Positions 42,519-47,899 of a stretch of 47,899 bases of DNA are shown here, piece after piece. Under the pieces are notes generated by a model. That model was not told the origin of the DNA and did not search any database. It saw nothing but the letters and a program-made list of their open reading frames with translations. Made by a program: the position numbers and the translations under genes. This DNA comes from an uncultured Rhodospirillales bacterium (GTDB lineage: Bacteria; Pseudomonadota; Alphaproteobacteria; Acetobacterales; Acetobacteraceae). Position 1 is the first letter of the stretch; the number at the start of each line of letters is the position of its first letter. Location of the stretch: NCBI GenBank assembly GCA_903844135.1, contig CAIMSN010000021.1:1-47899 (forward strand), read 5' to 3'.

Positions 42519-43926
42519 CGGCGTCTCGACCAATGGCGGTTTCGCCTATTCAGACCCGATCACCGATCCGGTCCAGCAGGCGCTGGTCGAGCAGGCCTTG
42601 TCCGACTGGCAGGCGCATAGCGGCGTCACCTTCTACCAGGTGGCGGACAGTCAGCCTCAGGCGACCGCGCCGGATATCCGCATCGGCCTCGGCAATCTGC
42701 TCGGCCAGCCCGGCCAGAGCGACACCATCGGCCTGACCGACTACTATTACTATCCGAGCACCGACACCTTCGCCTCCGGTGTCTACGTGGCGCTGCAGGA
42801 TCCGTCGGTGACGCCGCTGCAGGCGGACGGGTCGGGCACCCTGCTCTATGCGGGCACCGATTCGAGCTTCTACCAGGTCATCCTGCACGAGATCGGACAC
42901 GCGCTCGGCCTGGATCACGACACGACCGACACCAGCGCTGTGATGTATCCGGTGGCGATGTCCACCAACCGCGAGCTGGGCGCGTCGGACATCGCCGGGA
43001 TCGACAGCCTGTATGGCGCCAATACCGGGAACGACCAGGACCAGACCGAGATCTTCATGTCCGGCACGATCGGCGAATACACCCTGGCGCAGAACGGCAG
43101 CGGCACGCTGGTGGTCACCGACCACGTCGGCGGCCGCGACGGGGTGACGGCGATCGCCACCGACCGGTTCTATTCCTTCGGCGATGGGACCGCCTTCGCC
43201 GACCCGAACGGCAACGGCGCGGACGTCGCCCGTCTCTACCTCGCCGCGTTCGACCGTGCGCCGGACCTTGGCGGCCTCGAGAACTATGTCGGCGCCGCCA
43301 ATGCCGGGCTGGGCCTGGTGCAGATCGCCAACGATCTCGTCTCCTCGACGGAGTTCAGCAGCCGGTTCGGCGGCCTGGACACCATGTCCTTCATCAGCGC
43401 CGCCTACGAGAACGTGCTGCATCGCGCGCCGGACGCCGGCGGGCTGCAGACCTACGAGAACGCGGTGAATTCCGGCGTCAGTCGTGGACAGGTCCTGGTC
43501 GATCTGTCGCAGAGCCAGGAGAGCCGCGCGGTGAACATCGATCTCGCCGGCGATCATGACGACGCCGAAATTGACCGCTTGTATGGCGCCGCCCTGGATC
43601 GCGCGCCGGACGCCGGCGGGCTGCAGGCCTATGCCGCCGCCCTGGAAAACGGCACCAGCATCGCCGCCCTGGCCCAGGGACTGACGAGCTCCGTGGAATT
43701 CCAGTCGCTCTACGGCGGTCTCAGCAATACCAGCTTCGTGCAGTCCTTGTATCAAAACACGCTGCACCGCGCCGCCGATCCGGGTGGTCTCGCCAGCTAC
43801 ACCAATGCGCTGAATTCGGGCGTCAGCCGCGCCGCGGTGGTGGTCAGCATCGCCGACAGCCTGGAGAACCGGAACGACACCGCCTCCGCCACCCATGACG
43901 GCTACGTGTTCCTCGCCGGGACCTGA
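42454..43926 (+). CDS. Matrixin/serralysin-like M10 metalloprotease with four DUF4214-type repeats
   Basis: This is 490 residues from GTG 42454. It is the only possible start, since an in-frame stop lies at 42436. The zinc site HEIGHALGLDH has His145, Glu146, His149 and His155, followed by a Met-turn (AVMYPV). ITWSFEDSG at the N-terminus is typical of secreted M10 enzymes. The C-terminal half has four DUF4214-type units starting near residues 257, 312, 372 and 427 (LYLAAFDRAPDLGGLENY-like). These units are common in large secreted proteins exported by type I systems. No signal peptide is visible and no type I exporter genes are near. Confidence 0.9.
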   Translation: MSYSLEGVRWSQPQITWSFEDSGVSTNGGFAYSDPITDPVQQALVEQALSDWQAHSGVTFYQVADSQPQATAPDIRIGLGNLLGQPGQSDTIGLTDYYYYPSTDTFASGVYVALQDPSVTPLQADGSGTLLYAGTDSSFYQVILHEIGHALGLDHDTTDTSAVMYPVAMSTNRELGASDIAGIDSLYGANTGNDQDQTEIFMSGTIGEYTLAQNGSGTLVVTDHVGGRDGVTAIATDRFYSFGDGTAFADPNGNGADVARLYLAAFDRAPDLGGLENYVGAANAGLGLVQIANDLVSSTEFSSRFGGLDTMSFISAAYENVLHRAPDAGGLQTYENAVNSGVSRGQVLVDLSQSQESRAVNIDLAGDHDDAEIDRLYGAALDRAPDAGGLQAYAAALENGTSIAALAQGLTSSVEFQSLYGGLSNTSFVQSLYQNTLHRAADPGGLASYTNALNSGVSRAAVVVSIADSLENRNDTASATHDGYVFLAGT

Positions 43927-43952
43927 CCCCGCGCCGTACGCGCGCCGCGCCG

Positions 43953-46874
43953 CTATTCGTCGTCCTGGGTGCGCCTGACCAGCACCTCGCGCCGGCCGAC
44001 ATGGTTGGCGGCGCTGACGATGCCCTCCTTCTCCATCTGCTCGATCAGCTTGGCGGCGCGATTGTAGCCGATCGACAGATGACGCTGGATGAAGCTGGTC
44101 GACGCCTTGCCCTCGCGCGCCACCAGCGCCACCGCCTGGTCGAACAGGCCGGTCTCGCCGTCGAAGCCGCCGCCGCCGAGCCCGTTGCCGGATCCGCCGC
44201 CGCTACCTGGGCCGGGTCCGCTCTCCTCCTCGAAGATCGAGGTCACCTCGTCGACATAGACCGGCTCGCCCTGGGCGCGCAGATGGCGCACCACCTCCTC
44301 CACCTCCAGGTCGCCGACGAACGGCCCATGCACGCGGGTGATGCGTCCGCCGCCGGCCATGGTGAGCATGTCGCCCTGGCCCAGGAGCTGCTCGGCGCCC
44401 TGTTCGCCCAGGATGGTGCGGCTGTCGAACTTGCTGATCACCTGGAACGAGATCCGGCTCGGGAAATTCGCCTTGATGGTGCCGGTGATGACGTCGACCG
44501 ACGGGCGCTGCGTGGCCATGATCACATGGATGCCGGCGGCGCGCGCCATCTGCGCCAGGCGCTGCACCGTGGTCTCGATCTCCTTGCCGGCGACCATCAT
44601 CAGGTCGGCCATCTCGTCGATCACCACCACGATGTAGGGCAGCGCCTCCAGGGAGAGATTCTGCTCCTCGAAGATCGGCCGCCCGGTCTCCGGATCGAAC
44701 CCGGTCTGCACCTTGCGGGTCATGATCTCGCCGCTGGCGCGCGCCTGCGCCACCCGGTCGTTGTAGCCGTTGATGTTGCGCACCCCGAGCTGGCTCATGC
44801 CGCGATAGCGGCGCTCCATCTCGCGCACCGTCCATTTCAGCGCGGTGACCGCCTTGGCCGGATCGGTCACCACCGGCGCCATCAGATGCGGGATGCCGTC
44901 ATAGATCGACAGCTCCAGCATCTTCGGATCGATCATGATCAGGCGGCATTCCTCCGGGCTGAGCCGGTAGAGCAGCGACAGGATCATGGAATTGATGCCG
45001 ACCGACTTGCCCGACCCGGTGGTTCCGGCGATCAGCAGATGCGGCATGCGGGCGAGATCGGCGTAGATCGGCGCGCCGGAGATGTCCTTGCCCAGCGCCA
45101 GGCAGAGCCGCGCCGGATGGTCCGCCCAGGCGTCCGCGCCCAGCAGTTCGGAGAAATAGACCGTCTCGCGCTTGGCGTTCGGCACCTCGATGCCGATCAC
45201 GTTGCGTCCCGGCACGGTGGCGATCCGCACCGCGGTCACCGAGAGCGAGCGGGCGATGTCGTCGGCGAGCCCGATCACCCTGGCCGAACGGATTCCCGGC
45301 GCCGGCTCGAGTTCGTACAGCGTCACCACCGGCCCGGCATGGATGTCGCCGATCGCGCCCTGCACGCCGTAATCGGACAGCACGGTCTCGAGCAGCCTCG
45401 CATTGGCTTGCAGACTGTCGTTCGACGGGCCGGTGCTGGCGCGGGCCGGCGCCGGCTGCAGCAGCGAGAGCGGCGGGAAGCTCCAGTGGCCCAGCCCCGC
45501 TCCCTGCTGCATCCGTCGCCAGTCCGGCTCCGCCGCCGCGGCCGCCGCTGGTCGCGGCGCCGCCTCGTGCCGTCCGCCGCCCAGCAGGCGGCCGAACGAG
45601 AGGATGCCGCCCCTGGCGTCTCGCGCCGGCGCCGGTTCGGCGGCCGGTGGCGATGCGACGCCGTCCTGGCGATCGCCAGCGCCCTCCCGAGCCACGCTTT
45701 GGCCGGGCTCCTGGGGGCCGCCGAGACGGATGGTCGGAAGCTGGTCCTCGCCGGGCGCGCGGGTCGCCTTCAGGGCGGCGCGGGACCGCAGCGGCAGGAT
45801 CGGCTGTTCCTCCGGCTCCTCCTCCGCGCCTGGCGGCATCACCCAGCCGCCGCGTCCCGCCAGGGCCGAGGGCTGCGCCGGCCGCGAGTTGTCCACCGCT
45901 GCGGTGCTGGCCCGCAGGCTCGGTTCGCGCCGCTCCGCCGCCTTGCGCAGGCGGCCGGCCGGCTTGCCCGTTTGCGGATCGGCCCTGAGCGCCAGCGCCA
46001 TGCCGCCCGAATCTGCACCGGCAGAGCCCGGCGCGCGGCCGCGCATCGACGCCGCGAACGGCGATTCGCCGGGCAGCACGTGATCGAATTCCTCCTCGTC
46101 GTCGGACAGGCCGGCACCGCCGCCGCGGCCGCCGGACAGGCGCTCGCGGAACGAACGCCTGGCGCCGCCGGAACCCTCCAGGCCACGCCGCCGCGCTCCG
46201 CGCCCGCGTGCGATCGGGTAGCGTGCCGTGCTGCGCGCGGCGCCCCAGACCGCGCGCCATTCCCTGGCCGACAGGCCGAGGCAGAGCGGGACCAGCAGCA
46301 GCGCCAGCGCCAGCGCCAGCAGCCAGACCAGCAGGCCGCCGACGGCACCGAGCGCCGCCTGTCCAGCGGCGATCGCGGCCTGCGCCAGCAGCAGACCGAC
46401 CGATCCGCCGGGCATCAGGCGTGGCGACCAGGCGGTCAGCGTCGGCAAGGTGGCGCCGAGGCCGGGATGCAGCAGCAGCGGTATCCCGGCCAGCACCGAC
46501 GCCAGCACCGGCAGCGCGCAGAGCAGCGCGATCAGCCGCAGGGTCTTGCTGCCGAGGCCGCCGCCGGAGGCGATCCGCCAGGCCCAGGCCAGCATCACCA
46601 GAACCGGCAGGCCGCCGGCGATGCCCAGATATTGCAGCGCCAGGTCGGCGAAGGTGGCGCCGACCGGGCCCGCCAGGTTGCGCGCCGGATCGCCGGTCGA
46701 GGTGTCGAGCGACGAATCGTGCGGATTGTAGGTGGCGAGCGCCACCAGCATCGCGATCGCGACCAGGGCCAGGGCGATGCCGCCCAGTTCGGAAAAGCGG
46801 CGGCGGATCAGCGCCTGCAGATGCGGCGAGGCGAACCGCTCCGACAGGAACCGGCTGCGTAGGGCGACTTGCAT
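43953..46874 (-). CDS. ftsK: DNA translocase FtsK
   Basis: This 973-residue division protein starts at ATG 46874. The N-terminal 200 residues hold four or five membrane helices that anchor it at the septum. A long Ala/Gly/Pro/Arg-rich linker (about 200-480) is low in complexity. The motor domain has Walker A GTTGSGKS with Lys623, [21 protein letters not shown], Walker [12 protein letters not shown] and [12 protein letters not shown]. The C-terminal gamma winged helix (about 905-970: [26 protein letters not shown]) reads KOPS sites and activates XerCD at dif. It pumps chromosome ends apart during division. Confidence 0.97.
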   Translation of the reverse strand: MQVALRSRFLSERFASPHLQALIRRRFSELGGIALALVAIAMLVALATYNPHDSSLDTSTGDPARNLAGPVGATFADLALQYLGIAGGLPVLVMLAWAWRIASGGGLGSKTLRLIALLCALPVLASVLAGIPLLLHPGLGATLPTLTAWSPRLMPGGSVGLLLAQAAIAAGQAALGAVGGLLVWLLALALALLLVPLCLGLSAREWRAVWGAARSTARYPIARGRGARRRGLEGSGGARRSFRERLSGGRGGGAGLSDDEEEFDHVLPGESPFAASMRGRAPGSAGADSGGMALALRADPQTGKPAGRLRKAAERREPSLRASTAAVDNSRPAQPSALAGRGGWVMPPGAEEEPEEQPILPLRSRAALKATRAPGEDQLPTIRLGGPQEPGQSVAREGAGDRQDGVASPPAAEPAPARDARGGILSFGRLLGGGRHEAAPRPAAAAAAEPDWRRMQQGAGLGHWSFPPLSLLQPAPARASTGPSNDSLQANARLLETVLSDYGVQGAIGDIHAGPVVTLYELEPAPGIRSARVIGLADDIARSLSVTAVRIATVPGRNVIGIEVPNAKRETVYFSELLGADAWADHPARLCLALGKDISGAPIYADLARMPHLLIAGTTGSGKSVGINSMILSLLYRLSPEECRLIMIDPKMLELSIYDGIPHLMAPVVTDPAKAVTALKWTVREMERRYRGMSQLGVRNINGYNDRVAQARASGEIMTRKVQTGFDPETGRPIFEEQNLSLEALPYIVVVIDEMADLMMVAGKEIETTVQRLAQMARAAGIHVIMATQRPSVDVITGTIKANFPSRISFQVISKFDSRTILGEQGAEQLLGQGDMLTMAGGGRITRVHGPFVGDLEVEEVVRHLRAQGEPVYVDEVTSIFEEESGPGPGSGGGSGNGLGGGGFDGETGLFDQAVALVAREGKASTSFIQRHLSIGYNRAAKLIEQMEKEGIVSAANHVGRREVLVRRTQDDE

Positions 46875-47056
46875 GGGCGCGGCTCCAGCCTTTCTTCGCG
46901 AACCGGTCGAACCATAGCCCGGAACCCATTGGCAGAAGAAGCACGGAGACGAGGAGGCCGCATAATCGTCGTCGGCCCGTGTTCGCAAGGCGATATCGGT
47001 GTTCATTGGGAGAATGATATGAAAATCCCGACCGAGGCGGCCGGGAAAGGAAGACC

Positions 47057-47578
47057 ATGTTTCGACGCAGCGTCCTGGCGTTCGGTCTGCTGCAGACGGT
47101 CGATCTGCGGCTGCCGCTGTTCAGGCGCCGCCAGAAGCGGTCGCTGTACGACGTGGTGGCGCAAACGCCGGATTTCTCGCTCTGGAAACGCGTCGTCGAC
47201 GATGCCGGCCTGGCCGCCCTGCTGGCCGGCCAGCATCCTCTGACGATCTTCGTGCCGACCGACGACGCCTTCGCCGGTCTTCCCGCGGACGTGCGCGTGG
47301 CGCGGCGCGAGAGCCAGGACCAGCGACGCCGGCGTCTGGACGCGATCGTCCGCGACCACATGCTGGCCGGCATGCACCGGCCGGCGGAGATCGCCGCCGG
47401 CCGGGACGACTACCCGACGCTGGGCGCCGGCACCATGAGCTTCAGCAGCGTCGGCACGCGCAGCCTGACGGTCGAATGGACCAGTGCCGTCGGCAGCGAG
47501 GGCGCCGCCATCACCGACCTGCCGATCGAGGCCGCGAACGGGCTGCTCTACGTGATCTCCAAGGTCTTCATCGCGTGA
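47057..47578 (+). CDS. Fasciclin (FAS1) domain protein
   Basis: This is 173 residues from ATG 47057 (AAAGGAAG upstream). A single FAS1 domain covers about 28-172: [24 protein letters not shown], the H1 motif [23 protein letters not shown], and the end motif [22 protein letters not shown]1 proteins are normally extracytoplasmic and adhesive. Here the N-terminus ([25 protein letters not shown]) is only weakly hydrophobic, so export is uncertain. It is divergent from ftsK, and the 182-base gap between holds no clear extra gene. Confidence 0.85.
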   Translation: MFRRSVLAFGLLQTVDLRLPLFRRRQKRSLYDVVAQTPDFSLWKRVVDDAGLAALLAGQHPLTIFVPTDDAFAGLPADVRVARRESQDQRRRRLDAIVRDHMLAGMHRPAEIAAGRDDYPTLGAGTMSFSSVGTRSLTVEWTSAVGSEGAAITDLPIEAANGLLYVISKVFIA

Positions 47579-47754
47579 GATCCGGTTTGAGACCGTGCGG
47601 TAATCGCGATCCGACGCGACCGTCCGCGCTTGCCTCGGCGCACGCAGTCCAGGCAGCCACGCCGGCGCCGTCGTGCAGACGCGACCTTCTCACGCGGCAA
47701 ACGGCAGTCTCGGACAGGCCCTGAACCGGTTGCGCCACGATCGGGGCGCTGTCG

Positions 47755-47899
47755 TCACAGCACCGGAACGCCCACCAGCTTGGCCTTCGGTTCCGGCTCG
47801 ACATGGATGCTGATGACCGCCTCGCCGAGACGCTCGCGCAGCGCCGCCTCGATGCGGTCGCAGATCTCGTGCGAGGCCTGCACCGTCATCTGGCCCGGC
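47755..47899 (-). CDS. Cation diffusion facilitator (CDF) family metal transporter, C-terminal end
   Basis: The gene runs off the right edge. Only the last 48 residues are seen: PGQMTVQASHEICDRIEAAL, RERLGEAVISIHVEPEPKAK and LVGVPVL before the stop at 47755. This is the cytoplasmic ferredoxin-like domain that ends CDF exporters of zinc, cobalt, iron or manganese, with the typical IHVEPE motif. Metal specificity cannot be told from this part. Confidence 0.8.
   Translation of the reverse strand, partial: PGQMTVQASHEICDRIEAALRERLGEAVISIHVEPEPKAKLVGVPVL

Noticed and set aside
44001-46862. A 2.9-kb open frame on the plus strand opposite ftsK
   Set aside because: Low-complexity shadow product rich in His, Arg and Asp; ftsK is unmistakable on the other strand.
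47579-47754. Extra gene or RNA between the FAS1 gene and the CDF transporter
   Set aside because: Short frames on both strands have shadow composition and no RBS; no conserved RNA motif is recognisable.

Overview
This is a 47.9-kb stretch of a very GC-rich, gene-dense chromosome. It fits an alphaproteobacterium, probably of the Acetobacteraceae/Rhodospirillales. The reasons are the codon bias, the Ku-LigD pair, a fused RibBA, a FixLJ-style two-component pair, an NADP malic enzyme with a phosphotransacetylase-like tail, and entericidin and SPOR lipoproteins. The family-level assignment is inference. I found no tRNA, rRNA, transposase, prophage gene or CRISPR array. The window looks like core and niche chromosome rather than an island.

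Layout. 1-0.7 kb: the end of an NCS1 permease and a DUF3297 gene. 0.76-8 kb: an SDR oxidoreductase, a Ku-LigD end-joining operon (minus strand), a glycogen-debranching-type glycosidase and a two-CBS-domain protein. 8-15 kb: an orphan Wzm/Wzt-type ABC exporter (minus), a lytic transglycosylase lipoprotein with a SPOR domain, an exported peroxiredoxin, a secreted prolyl oligopeptidase and an entericidin. 15-19.6 kb: an FbpABC-type ferric iron importer behind a possible Fur box, followed by an unknown exported protein with a 15-bp repeat. 19.6-24.1 kb: a DUF72 gene, then an FMN riboswitch and ribD-ribE-ribBA-ribH, a complete riboflavin operon. 24.2-28.3 kb: a 48-residue membrane protein, an S53 peptidase, a TetR regulator divergent from a small membrane protein, and a second SPOR transglycosylase. 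28.3-33.7 kb: malic enzyme, ssuC-ssuB and an oxalate-decarboxylase-type bicupin. 33.8-36.2 kb: a FixLJ-like pair. 36.3-40.4 kb: a metallophosphoesterase, a lipoprotein, and divergent ssuD and ssuA. 40.4-47.9 kb: a pseudouridine synthase, an Fsr-like MFS exporter, a matrixin-type protease with four DUF4214-type repeats, FtsK, a FAS1-domain protein and the end of a CDF metal transporter.

How the genes work together. The clearest functional units are NHEJ repair, Fe(III) uptake, riboflavin synthesis and alkanesulfonate use. SsuD needs FMNH2, so the FMN-regulated rib operon and the ssu genes are metabolically linked. The ssu system is split: the permease and ATPase genes lie about 7 kb from the binding protein and monooxygenase, and no ssuE-type reductase is in the window.

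The most unusual sequence feature is at the ssuC/ssuB junction (31560-31628). Three perfect 23-bp units each carry a start codon, a stop codon and a ribosome-binding site. Together they form a chain of three 8-codon mini-cistrons, each overlapping the next as ATGA, leading into ssuB. Other oddities are two genes that seem to start at CTG within a CTGA stop/start overlap, an in-frame (PGFV)4 repeat at the start of RibD, a short upstream ORF with a strong ribosome-binding site over the start of the matrixin gene, and a composite palindromic element between oxdC and the response regulator.
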